Below, in pieces: positions 36,088 to 46,989 of a stretch of DNA of 64,000 nt (its first letter is position 1; each line of letters begins with the position of its first letter). A model generated the notes under the pieces. The model was given only the letters and a program-made list of their open reading frames with translations, was not told the DNA's origin and searched no databases. Position numbers and translations under genes: made by a program. The stretch is from Cytobacillus eiseniae (GTDB lineage Bacteria; Bacillota; Bacilli; Bacillales; Cytobacillaceae): assembly GCF_017874625.1 (NCBI RefSeq), contig NZ_JAGIKZ010000008.1, positions 97,354-161,353 of the forward strand, read 5' to 3'.

Positions 36088-37274
36088 TTGTCTAGCCACT
36101 CCTTAATTGATTCCTTATGGTTAGATATTTTTTGATTAATCACAGCCTCTTCCACCTGATTAATTGTTTCTTTAATCCATGGACCGGGCGTACGTTGAAA
36201 CCAAGTTTGCAAATCTGTTCCTGTTACTTGTAATTCGCTCCGATTTTTAATTGCAAGACTTTCATATTGATCGATAAGTCGTTCTACATGCTTTGTTCCC
36301 TCAGTTATCTTATGTATAGTGTTAAATAGTTTTTCAACTGCAAGAACTGCTTCTTTTCCGGCATGATAAATCGTCTCATCCGTCCATTTTTTATCCACTC
36401 GAAAATAGAGCCATCTCACTATATGCTGAATATATTTAATTCTTTTCATTGGCAGCTTCCAGCTTTTCAAAAAATTTATTCTTCCCTTTTCATCCAAGCT
36501 GAATTGATAAATAATAAGCCCCCACATTTCCTCAATCGTAAGTCTGGAGCAATCATATGTAAGCACGTGGGCTAATTCATCTTTTCGTGATGTCAAATTC
36601 GGCAAATACTGGTAAAGGCCTGTTATACAGATCATTTTTAATGCTTCGATACGGTTTTCTCCAGCAAGAAGTTTTTCAAACTCTACTAATTTCCTTTCCG
36701 TAGAAATATGCTCAAGTAAAGGAGCATACGTAATAAGGGCCTCTCTTGTTGATGCTTCGATTTCAAAACCGAGCTGACTATAAAATCTGACAGCACGCAT
36801 CATTCGCAGGGCATCCTCCTGAAAACGTTCCTTTGCCTTTCCTACCGTTTGAATCGTTTGATTCTCTATTGCTACCTTTCCTTGAAAGGGGTCAATCAAT
36901 TGTCCTTCCTTATCCATTGCTATCGCGTTCATTGTAAAATCTCTGCGCTGCAAATCTTCCTCTAGTGAACGAATAAATTTCACTTCTTTTGGGCGTCTGA
37001 ACGCTTCATATTCAGCCTCTGATCGAAAGGTTGTTACTTCGTATGGGATCCCATGAAATAAAACGATGATTGTTCCATGCTCTACCCCAACATCAATCGT
37101 TTTCGGAAAAATTGCTTTGATTTCCTGAGGGGTTGCTGAAGTAGCAATATCTACATCAGAAATTTCTCGTTCGAGTAATAAATCTCTAACAGAACCACCA
37201 ACGAAATAAGCTTCAAAACCAGAAGCTTCAATTTCGATTAATAGTTGTTTAGCAGCTAAAAAAGGGTCCTTCAT
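36072..37274 (-). CDS. cca: Cca, CCA-adding tRNA nucleotidyltransferase
   Basis: 400 residues, class II type with B. subtilis-like length. The nucleotidyltransferase head has GGSVRDLLL and DVDIATSA (metal-binding DxD), then the [12 protein letters not shown] and the [12 protein letters not shown] motif, with helical neck, body and tail domains. It adds or repairs the CCA end of tRNA. Start overlaps bshA stop by four bases. Confidence 0.95.
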   Translation of the reverse strand: MKDPFLAAKQLLIEIEASGFEAYFVGGSVRDLLLEREISDVDIATSATPQEIKAIFPKTIDVGVEHGTIIVLFHGIPYEVTTFRSEAEYEAFRRPKEVKFIRSLEEDLQRRDFTMNAIAMDKEGQLIDPFQGKVAIENQTIQTVGKAKERFQEDALRMMRAVRFYSQLGFEIEASTREALITYAPLLEHISTERKLVEFEKLLAGENRIEALKMICITGLYQYLPNLTSRKDELAHVLTYDCSRLTIEEMWGLIIYQFSLDEKGRINFLKSWKLPMKRIKYIQHIVRWLYFRVDKKWTDETIYHAGKEAVLAVEKLFNTIHKITEGTKHVERLIDQYESLAIKNRSELQVTGTDLQTWFQRTPGPWIKETINQVEEAVINQKISNHKESIKEWLDKCKQS

Positions 37275-38419
37275 TTGACTTCACCATTCTTTATTAGATC
37301 ATAATAAATTTTTTCATATTGGGAAACAACAAAGGTTGATCCAAAATTTCTATAAGCTGTGTTTACTGCTTCCACTGAAAACTTTTGATGCAGGCTTTCG
37401 TCTAATAGCAAGGAGGCTCCCTTTTCAGCAATGGTTTCGATATCTCCTAATGAACATAAATAGCCGTTCTTGCCATCATTAATCACCTCAGGAATTCCTC
37501 CAACATTTGTCCCAATACAAGGAACACCACAAGCCATCGCTTCAAGCGCAACAAGACCGAAACTTTCCTTTTCAGAGAGGAGAAGCATAAGATCACTCAG
37601 TGAATATAATTCTTCTAAATTATCTTGTTTTCCAAGAAAAATCACTTTCTCACTTATTCCTAATTGATTGACAAGCTTACAGATCGAGTTCATTTCAGGT
37701 CCATCACCGACAAGAAGCAGCTTAGCAGAAACGGATTCAGCCATAATCGCAAAGCTCTTGACAACATCTTGTACTCTTTTGACTGCACGGAAGTTAGACA
37801 CATGTATGACGACCTTTTCTTCATTTAAAATACCAAATTCCTTCCGTAAATAAGAAGAATCAGTTAGCCGATAAACCCGCTCATCAATAAAATTATAGAC
37901 AACGTCAATCGGTTTATCTGGTTTAATGACATCATATGTTTGGGCAACTAATGATTTTGATACTGCTGTTACTGCATCCGATTTCTCAATTCCAAATCGG
38001 ATCGCTTCTGTAAGTGAAGAATCATAGCCTAAGACAGTAATATCTGTCCCATGTAATGTAGTAACAATTTTTATTTCTTTATTGCACATTTGTTTTGCAA
38101 GTATTGCACATACTGCATGAGGAATGGCATAGTGAACATGTAAAAGATCAAGGTTTTCCCGATTAATTACTTCTGCCATTTTACTAGCTAAAGCAATATC
38201 GTAAGGTGAATATTGGAATACAGAATACTGATTAACTTCTACTTGGTGATAGTAAATATTAGGGTTCATTTTATTTAAGCGAAATGGCACACTTGAAGAA
38301 ATAAAGTGGATTTCATGTCCACGCTCCGCCAGCATTTTTCCTAGTTCGGTTGCAATTGCACCTGACCCGCCTACAGACGGGTAACAAGTAATACCAATTT
38401 TTAATTTTTTCTCTTTCAT
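37271..38419 (-). CDS. bshA: BshA, N-acetyl-glucosaminyl L-malate synthase
   Basis: 382 residues. A GT4 retaining glycosyltransferase with N-terminal [19 protein letters not shown] and the C-terminal donor-site motif [17 protein letters not shown]. It makes the first intermediate of bacillithiol from UDP-GlcNAc and malate. It overlaps bshB1 upstream and cca downstream by ATGA, so it is translated as part of the operon. Confidence 0.95.
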   Translation of the reverse strand: MKEKKLKIGITCYPSVGGSGAIATELGKMLAERGHEIHFISSSVPFRLNKMNPNIYYHQVEVNQYSVFQYSPYDIALASKMAEVINRENLDLLHVHYAIPHAVCAILAKQMCNKEIKIVTTLHGTDITVLGYDSSLTEAIRFGIEKSDAVTAVSKSLVAQTYDVIKPDKPIDVVYNFIDERVYRLTDSSYLRKEFGILNEEKVVIHVSNFRAVKRVQDVVKSFAIMAESVSAKLLLVGDGPEMNSICKLVNQLGISEKVIFLGKQDNLEELYSLSDLMLLLSEKESFGLVALEAMACGVPCIGTNVGGIPEVINDGKNGYLCSLGDIETIAEKGASLLLDESLHQKFSVEAVNTAYRNFGSTFVVSQYEKIYYDLIKNGEVK

Positions 38420-39132
38420 TCTGCATCTCCAAATAAATCATCATTTAAAATGAGTGGTTTCTTGCGTTTAAAGCCTTCCGCATATTTAACACCCGCTTGA
38501 TTGCCAAACAATCTTTCTCTTGCTTCAATCATTTCAACATACCCATTCACTAATGGGGTGTCGAATGTTTCAGTCGTTTTTGTGAATTGGCTTTTATATG
38601 CTTGCAGGCTAGCAATCTTCTGCTCCATAAATAAGGAGATATCAACGACAAAGTCTGGCTCATGAAAGCCATTGATCATATAATAAAAAGAATTTCTAAC
38701 TTTATAAGGCATGAAATCTTCATCTGTCTGAAATTTTTTAATTCCCGCAGAAAAGATCGCTTCATCAACAAGTTGAGCACAATTCCCATGGTCTGGGTGA
38801 CGATCCAGGAAATACGGAGCAAAAATAAGCTCCGGCTGATATTTCCGTATGACGCCAGCAATTTTTCTTATGTATTCCTCTTTAAAAAATAAACCTCTAT
38901 CAGGTAAATCAAGGGTTTCTCTGACCTCAGCACCTATTATATTTGCAGCCAGCTTTGCTTCTTCTTGTCTAATTTCCACCGTGCCATTCGATGAGAGTTC
39001 TGCCTTTGTTAAATCACAGATGCCAATTTTCTTGCCCCTGGCAGCAAATTTGGCAATTGTTCCACCCATGCCAATTTCCACATCATCTGCATGGGCCCCA
39101 AAGGCAAGGACATCAAGCTTAATTGTTCTCAA
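38416..39132 (-). CDS. bshB1: BshB1, bacillithiol synthesis deacetylase
   Basis: 238 residues. PIG-L-type zinc deacetylase with the ligand motif [13 protein letters not shown] and a second His in RHPDHGNC. It removes the acetyl group from GlcNAc-malate, the second step of bacillithiol synthesis, and is encoded next to bshA. The start is a TTG at 39132 with GGTG upstream, overlapping the end of mgsA by 14 bases. Confidence 0.93.
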   Translation of the reverse strand: MRTIKLDVLAFGAHADDVEIGMGGTIAKFAARGKKIGICDLTKAELSSNGTVEIRQEEAKLAANIIGAEVRETLDLPDRGLFFKEEYIRKIAGVIRKYQPELIFAPYFLDRHPDHGNCAQLVDEAIFSAGIKKFQTDEDFMPYKVRNSFYYMINGFHEPDFVVDISLFMEQKIASLQAYKSQFTKTTETFDTPLVNGYVEMIEARERLFGNQAGVKYAEGFKRKKPLILNDDLFGDAE

Positions 39133-39544
39133 TTATTTCACCACTTTTGCCATTTACAATCGTTCTCCAAGCTAAATCCCCACGCTCAAGGCCTTTAATC
39201 AAAATTTCTGCTGTACCTAAATTCGTTGCAAGTGGAACAGCGTAAACATCACATAAGCGTATCAATGCAGTAATATCCGGCTCATGTGGTTGAGCAGTTA
39301 AAGGGTCTCTGAAAAAAATGACAATATCCATTTTATTATTTGCCACCAATGCCCCAATTTCTTGGTCCCCACCGTATGGACCTGATTGAAATCGATGAAC
39401 AGTCAAGCCTGTTTCATTCATGATTCTAGACCCAGTTGTTCCAGTTGCAAACAAGTTATGATTAGACAAAATCCCCTTATATGCAGTTGCAAAGCCAACA
39501 AGCAAATCCTTTTTATTATCATGTGCAATTAACGCTATATTCAT
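39119..39544 (-). CDS. mgsA: MgsA, methylglyoxal synthase
   Basis: 141 residues, full length. Converts dihydroxyacetone phosphate to methylglyoxal. [27 protein letters not shown] and [14 protein letters not shown] carry the phosphate-binding and catalytic residues. GGGGGACA precedes the start. Second to dapB in the operon. Confidence 0.95.
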   Translation of the reverse strand: MNIALIAHDNKKDLLVGFATAYKGILSNHNLFATGTTGSRIMNETGLTVHRFQSGPYGGDQEIGALVANNKMDIVIFFRDPLTAQPHEPDITALIRLCDVYAVPLATNLGTAEILIKGLERGDLAWRTIVNGKSGEIIENN

Positions 39545-39554
39545 AGTTGTCCCC

Positions 39555-40355
39555 CTATTCTATAATGTTTTCAAGTCCATAGACTAATGTATCAAGATTC
39601 ATGACTGTATCAACAGAAAGTTTTATACCAGACATAAATGAAGCACGATTATAAGAATCATGACGAATCGTCAATGTTTGTCCTGCTGAACCAAACATCA
39701 CTTGCTGATGCGCGATCAAGCCGGGCAAACGGACAGAATGAATGTGCATGCCATCAAATTCTGCTCCTCTTGCTCCATTCATTGTTTCCTTCTCATTCAA
39801 ATGGCCTTGTTTCTTACTCTTTCTCACTTCCGCAATCATTTCTGCTGTTTTCACTGCTGTACCAGAAGGTGCATCAAGCTTCTCATCATGATGAAGTTCG
39901 ATGATCTCAACATCTGAGAAATACTTACCTGCTAATTGAGCAAATTTCATCATCAAAACAGCACCAATAGCAAAATTAGGTGCAATGACGCAGCCTAGCT
40001 CTTTTTCCTTACAAATGATCTCTAATTCTTTTAAATTTTCTTTCGTAAATCCAGTCGTGCCCACGACAGGTCTAATTCCAGATGCCAAAGCAGCTTTTGT
40101 ATGATGCATTCCAAATTCAGGTGTCGTTAAATCAATAAATACATTGGCAGCAGTCTTCTGAAAGCATTCTTCTATATTCGAGAATATTGGAACATCTAGG
40201 CCATGAAACCCGTCAAAATCACTTAATAATCCGCCATCATTTTTATGATCGACAACTGCTGCTAGATGGTAATTTTCCGTTACTTGTACGAGTTTCACTG
40301 CCTCTCTCCCCATTCTTCCGCGAGGTCCAGCAATTACAATATTGATTTTTTCCAT
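39555..40355 (-). CDS. dapB: DapB, 4-hydroxy-tetrahydrodipicolinate reductase
   Basis: 266 residues. N-terminal nucleotide-binding [14 protein letters not shown] and the catalytic [15 protein letters not shown] segment (His and Lys). It makes tetrahydrodipicolinate for lysine, diaminopimelate and, in spores, dipicolinate. It lies between ypjD and mgsA, as in B. subtilis. Confidence 0.96.
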   Translation of the reverse strand: MEKINIVIAGPRGRMGREAVKLVQVTENYHLAAVVDHKNDGGLLSDFDGFHGLDVPIFSNIEECFQKTAANVFIDLTTPEFGMHHTKAALASGIRPVVGTTGFTKENLKELEIICKEKELGCVIAPNFAIGAVLMMKFAQLAGKYFSDVEIIELHHDEKLDAPSGTAVKTAEMIAEVRKSKKQGHLNEKETMNGARGAEFDGMHIHSVRLPGLIAHQQVMFGSAGQTLTIRHDSYNRASFMSGIKLSVDTVMNLDTLVYGLENIIE

Positions 40356-40367
40356 TCCACTTCTCCT

Positions 40368-40697
40368 CTACTCCTCATTTCTTGTCCAACGGTCTTTATC
40401 ACGAGTATTGAATTTATTCATCACCATATCATGTGCCTCTTCAAGATCAATATTTAATGAATTAGCTAAGCAAATGAGTACGAACAGCATATCACCCATC
40501 TCTTCCTCAATCGCTTTCTCTGTTTCTGTTGATTTTTTTGGCTTTTCTCCGTATTGATGATTTACTTCTCTTGCAAGCTCTCCTAATTCCTCTGTTAAAC
40601 GAGCAAGCATCGCTAGAGGACTGAAGTATCCTTCTTTAAATTGACCGATGTATGTATCTACTTCTGCTTGAAGTTCTTTCATTGTTTTCCTAGACAT
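40368..40697 (-). CDS. ypjD: YpjD, MazG-type nucleotide pyrophosphohydrolase
   Basis: 109 residues from ATG 40697 (AAGGGTGATT upstream). The MazG fold has the metal site EELGELAREV and a second acidic helix EEEMGDMLFVLICLAN. It probably hydrolyses (d)NTPs to monophosphates as house-cleaning. First gene of the ypjD-dapB-mgsA-bshB1-bshA-cca-birA operon. Confidence 0.88.
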   Translation of the reverse strand: MSRKTMKELQAEVDTYIGQFKEGYFSPLAMLARLTEELGELAREVNHQYGEKPKKSTETEKAIEEEMGDMLFVLICLANSLNIDLEEAHDMVMNKFNTRDKDRWTRNEE

Positions 40698-40868
40698 TTC
40701 AATCACCCTTTTTGATTGTTTTCCTTCTATTATGTTAGCTAATCAACGATTTATTTACAAACATTTTTATTGCCCATCATTTCTTTAGTGGACAAACTTG
40801 ACTTTAACCACATATTACAGGCACAATTATCTAGATAAAAACGAGGCATTGGAGGTATTTATATAAAA

Positions 40869-41735
40869 ATGGGACTAAAATTTAAAAATATATTTTTTAT
40901 CCTTTTAGGATCTGCAATATTTTCATTTGGTATTGTTCATTTCAATATGCAGAATAACTTATCAGAAGGCGGATTTACTGGAATTACTTTATTATTATAT
41001 TTCCTTTTCAATTGGGATCCATCTTATACAAACTTAATTTTAAATATCCCTCTCTTTTTCGTGGGTTGGAAACTACTTGGCCGTAATGTATTTTTATACA
41101 CAATTATCGGAACAGTAAGTGTTTCAATATTTTTATGGATTTTTCAAAGGTACCAGATTAATATGCCCTTAAGTGAAGATTTAACATTAGCAGCGTTATT
41201 TGCAGGAGTATTTATCGGTGTAGGTCTTGGTATTATCTTTAGATTCGGTGGAACAACTGGTGGAGTAGATATCATTGCACGTTTAGTGAATAAGTATGCA
41301 GGCATCAGCATGGGGAAAACAATGTTTATGTTTGACTTTGTCGTCATAACTGTTTCCTTAATCTTTTATTTATCCTACCAAGAAGCAATGTACACACTTG
41401 TTGCTGTTTTCGTTGGTGCACGAGTGATTGACTTCATCCAGGAAGGTGCATATTCTGCAAGAGGTGCCATGATTATATCTGAGTTTAATGATGAAATTGC
41501 CAATAAAATCTTAAATGATATGGAACGTGGTGTAACAGTGTTAAAGGGCCATGGTTCCTTTACAAAAAAGGAACGAGAAGTGCTTTATTGTGTAGTTGGT
41601 AAAAATGAAATCGTTAAATTAAAAAATGTGATCACTTCTGTCGATCCTCATGCTTTTGTATCTGTTAGTGTTGTCCACGACGTCCTTGGTGAAGGATTTA
41701 CTTTAGACGAAAATAAAAAACCGATTGAACATTAA
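40869..41735 (+). CDS. ypjC: YpjC, YitT-family membrane protein (DUF2179 tail)
   Basis: 288 residues. Five or six membrane helices (about 1-170) with the GGTTGGVDIIARLVNKY motif of the YitT/DUF161 family, then a soluble DUF2179 domain (about 205-288) with RGVTVLKGHGSFTKKER. The substrate or ligand is unknown. GGAGGT lies 11 bases before the start, a slightly wide spacing. It is alone on the plus strand in a minus-strand region and ends at a shared terminator. Confidence 0.88.
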   Translation: MGLKFKNIFFILLGSAIFSFGIVHFNMQNNLSEGGFTGITLLLYFLFNWDPSYTNLILNIPLFFVGWKLLGRNVFLYTIIGTVSVSIFLWIFQRYQINMPLSEDLTLAALFAGVFIGVGLGIIFRFGGTTGGVDIIARLVNKYAGISMGKTMFMFDFVVITVSLIFYLSYQEAMYTLVAVFVGARVIDFIQEGAYSARGAMIISEFNDEIANKILNDMERGVTVLKGHGSFTKKEREVLYCVVGKNEIVKLKNVITSVDPHAFVSVSVVHDVLGEGFTLDENKKPIEH

Positions 41736-41768
41736 ATTGGCACCATGATTATGATACGAAGAAACGAC

Positions 41769-41794
41769 AAAAACCAGCCAACACGGCTGGTTTT
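41769..41794. terminator. Bidirectional terminator
   Basis: AAAACCAGCC and GGCTGGTTTT arms with a five-base loop, between convergent ypjC and the zinc peptidase gene. Confidence 0.8.
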
Positions 41795-42473
41795 AATCAT
41801 TTCTTTGCATCCCTGTATAAATTAAAATGAGACGAAGCAGTTCCATTACAGCTACTGCTGCTGCAGCAACATATGTTAAGGCAGCTGCATTTAATACTTT
41901 CTTCGTTTCTCTCTCTTCTTCATTCCGGATAATCCCAAGTGAGACCACTTGCTCCATTGCACGATTGGAAGCATTGAACTCCACTGGCAATGTGATAAGT
42001 TGAAATACAACAGCTGCGGCCATGAAGAGAATTCCTAGGAGAACAAACCCACTGTAGCCTGCAAGAAATCCGATCATAATAAGTACCCACGAAAAATTCG
42101 ATCCGATATTCGCTACTGGAACGAGTGTATGGCGAAAACGTAAAAAAGCATAATCCTGTTGATCCTGGATCGCATGTCCAACTTCATGTGCAGCAATTGC
42201 TGCAGCTGCAACAGAATAACCATGGAAATTAGCCGATGATAAGCGAACTACTTTTGAACGTGGATCATAGTGATCCGTTAGATGCCCACGAGTCTCTTCC
42301 ACACCTACATGATACAAACCGTTCTCGTCTAAGATTTTTCTTGCCACTTCTGCTCCCCTAGTATGTGAAGAAGAAGGGACTTTTGAATATTTTTTATATG
42401 CGCCTTTTACCTTCATCTGTGCCCATAGCGGCACTAATATAATAATGGCAAAATAAATGATGTATGCACCCAT
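41793..42473 (-). CDS. YugP-like membrane zinc metallopeptidase
   Basis: 226 residues. An N-terminal membrane helix, the zinc motif HEVGH (about 95-99) within AAHEVGHAIQD, then three hydrophobic segments and a FNASNRAM stretch which carries a further conserved residue set. This is the PF04298/YugP family. The substrate is unknown. AGGAGG precedes the start. In B. subtilis the YugP relative is elsewhere, so this copy is placed differently between ypjC and ypjB. Confidence 0.85.
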   Translation of the reverse strand: MGAYIIYFAIIILVPLWAQMKVKGAYKKYSKVPSSSHTRGAEVARKILDENGLYHVGVEETRGHLTDHYDPRSKVVRLSSANFHGYSVAAAAIAAHEVGHAIQDQQDYAFLRFRHTLVPVANIGSNFSWVLIMIGFLAGYSGFVLLGILFMAAAVVFQLITLPVEFNASNRAMEQVVSLGIIRNEEERETKKVLNAAALTYVAAAAVAVMELLRLILIYTGMQRND

Positions 42474-42553
42474 TTTCTACCTCCTGCTAGTCCGTACTTG
42501 CTGTCAAAACACTATGTTTATTAGTGTTATTTTATTCAAATAGAAAAATGAAG

Positions 42554-43348
42554 TCAATTTTTTTGCCCTCTCGAGCGATTCTTTTCCCTGCTTTTTTCTC
42601 GATCACCTTTATATTTTCTCCATCCTACATACGATAATGTAAGAATAATGATACTTCCTGTTGATATAATTACCCACCAGAGAGAGGGATCTGCTTCATC
42701 ATCAGACATTTGATCAAATAAAATTTGTAAATCAGCTTCTAATGCTTCAAGTTCCTGTTGACTAGCCTCATCTGCTAGAACTTGCAGTCGATAGCTATCA
42801 ATAAAGTGAATTCTTGTATCCAATCTTTGAATTTGTTCAATATCTACATTAATTTTCATACTCGGATATATGACATCATAAAGAGACAAAAACGTATTCA
42901 ATTGTGAATGAAAATGCTCCTTATCTCCACTATATACCGCTTCTTTCACCTCACCAAATACAGTCATTATCGGAGATTCCATTTCTGTCCAAAGTGGTTG
43001 ATTGGGGGATGTAATTGCATCCATCACAAGTCGAAATTTTGTGACACGATTAATTTTTTCATTATGATTGATCGTTCCATTTGCTGTAGCCTGAACGGCC
43101 TCATCATATGAGTTCGTTATAATCCGAAGTTCATCCGCAGTCAATGGCCTTCCTTTTCCTGATTGACTGATTTGTTCGGAAAAATAATCTAGAAGCCTTT
43201 TAGCGTCTTCATATCTATGTAGCTTGACCATTTGAAGTGCTTCGTCTGATAATTGTTCCAATCTATCAATAGGTGTTGTTTCTTCTGCAAATCCTATTGT
43301 TGGCAATAAAAGAATAATCATTATAGCAATCAACAATCTTGCTTTCAT
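42554..43348 (-). CDS. ypjB: YpjB, sporulation-associated membrane protein
   Basis: 264 residues. Signal peptide (about 1-20, cleavage after GFA), a large external helical domain, one C-terminal membrane helix (about 225-243) and a very basic cytoplasmic tail (EKSREKNRSRGQ). It matches the YpjB family annotated in sporulating Bacilli; the mechanism is unknown. GAGGGGGG precedes the start. Confidence 0.85.
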   Translation of the reverse strand: MKARLLIAIMIILLLPTIGFAEETTPIDRLEQLSDEALQMVKLHRYEDAKRLLDYFSEQISQSGKGRPLTADELRIITNSYDEAVQATANGTINHNEKINRVTKFRLVMDAITSPNQPLWTEMESPIMTVFGEVKEAVYSGDKEHFHSQLNTFLSLYDVIYPSMKINVDIEQIQRLDTRIHFIDSYRLQVLADEASQQELEALEADLQILFDQMSDDEADPSLWWVIISTGSIIILTLSYVGWRKYKGDREKSREKNRSRGQKN

Positions 43349-43445
43349 ACTTGTCCCCCCTCAAACTACTATTAAATATGTATGAGAGATTGGACAAGGT
43401 TAGACCAGAAATCAACGAGAGTTGTACTAAACCCGGAAGAATTCC

Positions 43446-44042
43446 CTATCTATTTATATCTAGTTGAAAGTGATTTTTTCTAATGCATAAATAAGCAGTA
43501 AGCCCAATAGAAGCCATACTTAACCAAAATGTAAAATACCCGATTTGAGGAATGTATAAATCTAGATGTGAATACTGTGGCAACATAAAGAAGACATAAT
43601 CAATCACATCATTATGTAAAGTCCAAATAGCTGCAACAACTAGATGCCATACTTTCATCCGATAGAATGGAGAATAAAGCACTCCTTGAATTGCCATTGC
43701 ACCATGAGAACCAATTAGCATTAGACCAATCCAATCAAGCTCCCCTGTTACATTAAACACTAATAAATTCATTACAACAGCCCATATTCCATATTTAACT
43801 AAAGTGATAATAGCTAATGCTTCAAATAATGGCCAATTTTTGCCTAATAAAAAGGCAATTAAAACAAAAACAAAGAAAAGACTCGCCGTTGGACTATCAG
43901 GAACAAAAGGTAAAAAGATTGCAGGTGTTTCAACAAGCTGATACTTATACCAATCATATCCATAAATAGTACCTGCAATGTTAATAATTAATAGGAGCCA
44001 CAATACTGATCGATTTGCTAAAATCGGATAAACCCACTTCAT
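43446..44042 (-). CDS. ypjA: YpjA, DUF1405 membrane protein
   Basis: 198 residues with six or so membrane helices. The sequence WYKYQLVETPAIFLPFVPDSPT is a conserved DUF1405 segment. Function unknown. It is directly downstream of qcrABC and before ypjB, as in B. subtilis. Confidence 0.87.
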   Translation of the reverse strand: MKWVYPILANRSVLWLLLIINIAGTIYGYDWYKYQLVETPAIFLPFVPDSPTASLFFVFVLIAFLLGKNWPLFEALAIITLVKYGIWAVVMNLLVFNVTGELDWIGLMLIGSHGAMAIQGVLYSPFYRMKVWHLVVAAIWTLHNDVIDYVFFMLPQYSHLDLYIPQIGYFTFWLSMASIGLTAYLCIRKNHFQLDINR

Positions 44043-44120
44043 TTTCGCCCTCTTTTCTATTAAATATTTCTATTCTTCACTATATCATATTGATTTTAAT
44101 CATATTCATACAATCAACAA

Positions 44121-44149
44121 AAGAAGCTGACGAATTCGCCAGCTTCTTA
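44121..44149 (-). terminator. Terminator of qcrABC
   Basis: AAGAAGCTG and CAGCTTCTT arms with a loop, then TTTGTTG on the minus strand, just after qcrC. Confidence 0.75.
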
Positions 44150-44153
44150 TTAG

Positions 44154-44921
44154 TTATTTACTTGTTAAGCCAGAAATAAATTCTGCTAATTTGTCAAACT
44201 CTTCGTCACTGCCAGAAAATAATCCCGCTGGCATTGCGCCTCTACCATTAGTAACAACATCTTTAATCTCATCAGGAGTTAACCCAGTATCAATTAAAGC
44301 AGGTGATCCTGCTCCGCCTGTTAAGTCTCCGCCATGACAAGATAAACAAGTATTCGCTTCTAAAATCTTGTAGCCTTCAGCTTCAGTATCGATGTCTACT
44401 TCTGCTACAATTTTCCCTTGGTTTGCAGCAGCTTCCCAGTCATGGTTAGCAACTGATTCCCAAGTCAAATATGTAATACCTGCTACAGCTAATAGCATAA
44501 AGCCTGTTGCTAATGGACGCTTAGATGGACGACGCTCAGGTCCTCGGTCAATAAATGGAGCAAGCAATAATGCTCCGAATGCTAGACCTGGAATGATAAG
44601 TGCACCTACTATATTAAATGGACCAGATGCATAAGTATACTTAAGCAATTGGTATAAGAATAAGAAATACCAGTCTGGTAGTGGAATATATGCTGTGTCA
44701 CTTGGATCCGCTATTTTTTCAAGCGGAGGCACATGAGCAATTGTCAAACATAAAAATCCGATCAAGAAAACAGCGCCTATCATCCATTCCTTTAATAGGA
44801 AGTTTGGCCAGAAAGCCTCTGTTTTCCCTGGGTATTCCGAATAATCTTTCGGAATGTTCGGTTTACGTTCAGCAGAAACACGAGAGTCTCCTACGAATTT
44901 CATACCTTTACCACGATGCAT
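44154..44921 (-). CDS. qcrC: QcrC, menaquinol:cytochrome c reductase cytochrome b/c subunit
   Basis: 255 residues. The first part corresponds to the C-terminal helices of cytochrome b (subunit IV-like, with PPLEKIADPSD and LPDWYFLFLYQLLKY). This is followed by a cytochrome c domain with heme site CLSCH near residue 197 and a later methionine ligand in GAMPAG. This fused arrangement is typical of Bacillus. AAGGAGGGGG precedes the start. Confidence 0.96.
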   Translation of the reverse strand: MHRGKGMKFVGDSRVSAERKPNIPKDYSEYPGKTEAFWPNFLLKEWMIGAVFLIGFLCLTIAHVPPLEKIADPSDTAYIPLPDWYFLFLYQLLKYTYASGPFNIVGALIIPGLAFGALLLAPFIDRGPERRPSKRPLATGFMLLAVAGITYLTWESVANHDWEAAANQGKIVAEVDIDTEAEGYKILEANTCLSCHGGDLTGGAGSPALIDTGLTPDEIKDVVTNGRGAMPAGLFSGSDEEFDKLAEFISGLTSK

Positions 44922-44967
44922 TGGGCGATTCCCCCTCCTTTATCAAAAAAATCCTCTACAAATATTT

Positions 44968-45642
44968 TTACAATGGGCCAGAAATACCTTGTTTACGAAT
45001 CATCACAAAGTGAGCTGCCATTAATGCAAACAATGCTGCTGGCAAGAAGAATACGTGGATCGCAAAGAAACGAGTAATCGTTTGCGCACCAACGATATCT
45101 GCTGATCCAGCAATAAGGATTTTCAGATATTCCCCGATAAACGGAACAGATTCAATAATTTGCATTGTAACCTTCGTTGCAAATAATGCTTTCATATCCC
45201 AAGGTAATAAGTAGCCTGTTAAACCAAGTGCAAGCATAACGAAGAAAATCAACACTCCGACAACCCAGTTTAATTCACGTGGCTTCTTGTATGCCCCTTG
45301 GAAGAATACGCGTAACGTATGTAGGAACATCATTACGATAACTAAACTTGCTCCCCAATGGTGCATTCCACGAACAATTTGTCCAAATGCAACATGGTTT
45401 TGTAAGTAATACACGGATTCCCATGCATTTTTGATATCTGGAACATAATACATTGTTAAGAACATTCCAGATAAAATTTGAATGACAGTAACGAAGAACG
45501 TAAGTCCACCGAAACAGTAAACAAAAGCAGAAAAATGATGTGCAGGGTTAACATGCTCAGGCACCTCATGATCCGCAATATCGCGCCATAAAGGCGTAAT
45601 ATCTAAACGTTCATCAACCCAATCATAAATCTTGTTTAACAA
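44968..45642 (-). CDS. qcrB: QcrB, menaquinol:cytochrome c reductase cytochrome b subunit
   Basis: 224 residues. Four membrane helices with the paired heme-binding histidines (RGMHHWGAS, THRVFF-like HTLRVFF) and MRKQGISGPL end, matching the b6-type cytochrome b of Bacillus. The start is a TTG at 45642, within the GGGGGCG leader, three bases after the qcrA stop. It sits between the Rieske protein and QcrC. Confidence 0.95.
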   Translation of the reverse strand: MLNKIYDWVDERLDITPLWRDIADHEVPEHVNPAHHFSAFVYCFGGLTFFVTVIQILSGMFLTMYYVPDIKNAWESVYYLQNHVAFGQIVRGMHHWGASLVIVMMFLHTLRVFFQGAYKKPRELNWVVGVLIFFVMLALGLTGYLLPWDMKALFATKVTMQIIESVPFIGEYLKILIAGSADIVGAQTITRFFAIHVFFLPAALFALMAAHFVMIRKQGISGPL

Positions 45643-45645
45643 TGA

Positions 45646-46152
45646 TTACGCCCCCTTCTTTGGCTCAGCTTTACCTAGATGCAGGTAACCGTCTTTTTCA
45701 ATGTAAGGATATACATCAAGTGGTGCAAATGGTGGTGTTCCCGGTACATTTGTGCCATCCTTCGTATATAATCCTCCATGACATGGACAATAGAAATGAT
45801 TCTGGTTAGCTTTGTCTGAGTTCCAGTCAACAACACAGCCCAAATGCTTACATACAGGTGAAAGTGCAACAATTTCTCCCTTATCATCCTTATACACCCA
45901 TGCAGTTCCTGTCTCTTCAGATGTATACCATGCATCTTGTTGTTCAAATTTGAAATCAACACGAGTTGGTACATCCGTGATATCTGCAACCTTTTGTTGA
46001 GTAGGAATGAAATCACTTGATGCTTTTGGTTGTAATACTGGATCAACCGCAAAGCGCACCATTGGCATTAACATTCCAGCCGCCATGAAGCCGCCGACAC
46101 CTGTAAGTGTATAACTTAGGAATTGACGTCTTGAAACTTTATTTTTGCTCAT
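45646..46152 (-). CDS. qcrA: QcrA, Rieske iron-sulfur subunit
   Basis: 168 residues. A twin-arginine-like SRRQFLSY start and membrane anchor, then the Rieske 2Fe-2S motifs CKHLGC and CPCHGG with two Cys and two His. Passes electrons from menaquinol to cytochrome c in the qcr complex. GGGGGGAAAAG precedes the start. First gene of qcrABC. Confidence 0.96.
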   Translation of the reverse strand: MSKNKVSRRQFLSYTLTGVGGFMAAGMLMPMVRFAVDPVLQPKASSDFIPTQQKVADITDVPTRVDFKFEQQDAWYTSEETGTAWVYKDDKGEIVALSPVCKHLGCVVDWNSDKANQNHFYCPCHGGLYTKDGTNVPGTPPFAPLDVYPYIEKDGYLHLGKAEPKKGA

Positions 46153-46302
46153 ACTTTTCCCCCCTCTATTATGAAGTTAAGTCCAACGGACAAAATTCAA
46201 CACAATATAAAACTAGGACATAACCATGATATATCAATCTTTATTGAAGGTCAATACAATCCTTTGACGAAAACATGTCAACTGTGTGACTAAAATTGCC
46301 GC

Positions 46303-46767
46303 TTATTCAGCTGATTGCCATTTTTGTAGAAATAAACTTAGCAGCTGCTTAACCTGATCCTCAAGTATGGATGTTCGATAATTTTCATCCATATGTTCTA
46401 ACGGCAAAGATGGCAGCCAAATAAGTCCACCGTCTAGCTTATTCTCTACCGCTTTCCAGAAGCTATCTGAAGTGAGGTAGAAAACATGTGTAAAGTCTTT
46501 GGCATATAATTCCTTCTCCCACTCCTTCAAGTCGCTAACAAGCTTGTCCTCACTATTACCTTTTAAATATGAAAAGCCTGGAAGCATAATTAATCTTCCC
46601 CTAAATTGTCTCTCCAATTGAATACTTAACAAAGAAATGAATTCTGACATTGCAACACTTTGTTTTACGTCATTGCCTAAAGATACTGGCAACAACGGAA
46701 GGACTATTGTATCCACATATTCCTTCGATTTCAAATACATTTCTATATCCTGTGATACCCACTTCAT
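46303..46767 (-). CDS. ypiF: YpiF, DUF2487 family protein
   Basis: 154 residues from ATG 46767 (GGAGTG upstream); the longer frame is rejected for lack of a ribosome site. MKWVSQDIEMYL and the VLPLLPVSLG segments match DUF2487. The protein looks like a small alpha/beta fold. Function unknown. It precedes qcrA, as in B. subtilis. Confidence 0.82.
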   Translation of the reverse strand: MKWVSQDIEMYLKSKEYVDTIVLPLLPVSLGNDVKQSVAMSEFISLLSIQLERQFRGRLIMLPGFSYLKGNSEDKLVSDLKEWEKELYAKDFTHVFYLTSDSFWKAVENKLDGGLIWLPSLPLEHMDENYRTSILEDQVKQLLSLFLQKWQSAE

Positions 46768-46897
46768 CCATTTCACTCCATAACATAAATTTGTCCCATT
46801 GAACCTATTTACATACAATAAATCTACTGTTTAATGTACCTTATTCATCATACCATTATAAATGGTCAGCTCAAAAGAGGATTTGTGTACAAAATAA

Positions 46898-46933
46898 AAA
46901 ATAAAAGCTTGCTAAATTAGCAAGCTTTTATTT
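46898..46933. terminator. Terminator-like hairpin upstream of ypiF
   Basis: AAATAAAAGCTTGCTAA pairs perfectly with TTAGCAAGCTTTTATTT. It separates the ypiB region from ypiF. Confidence 0.75.
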
Positions 46934-46989
46934 CTATTTAGAAAACTATAAATTCGCATTTTGTGTATAGCTTTGTGAATAAGTATGTT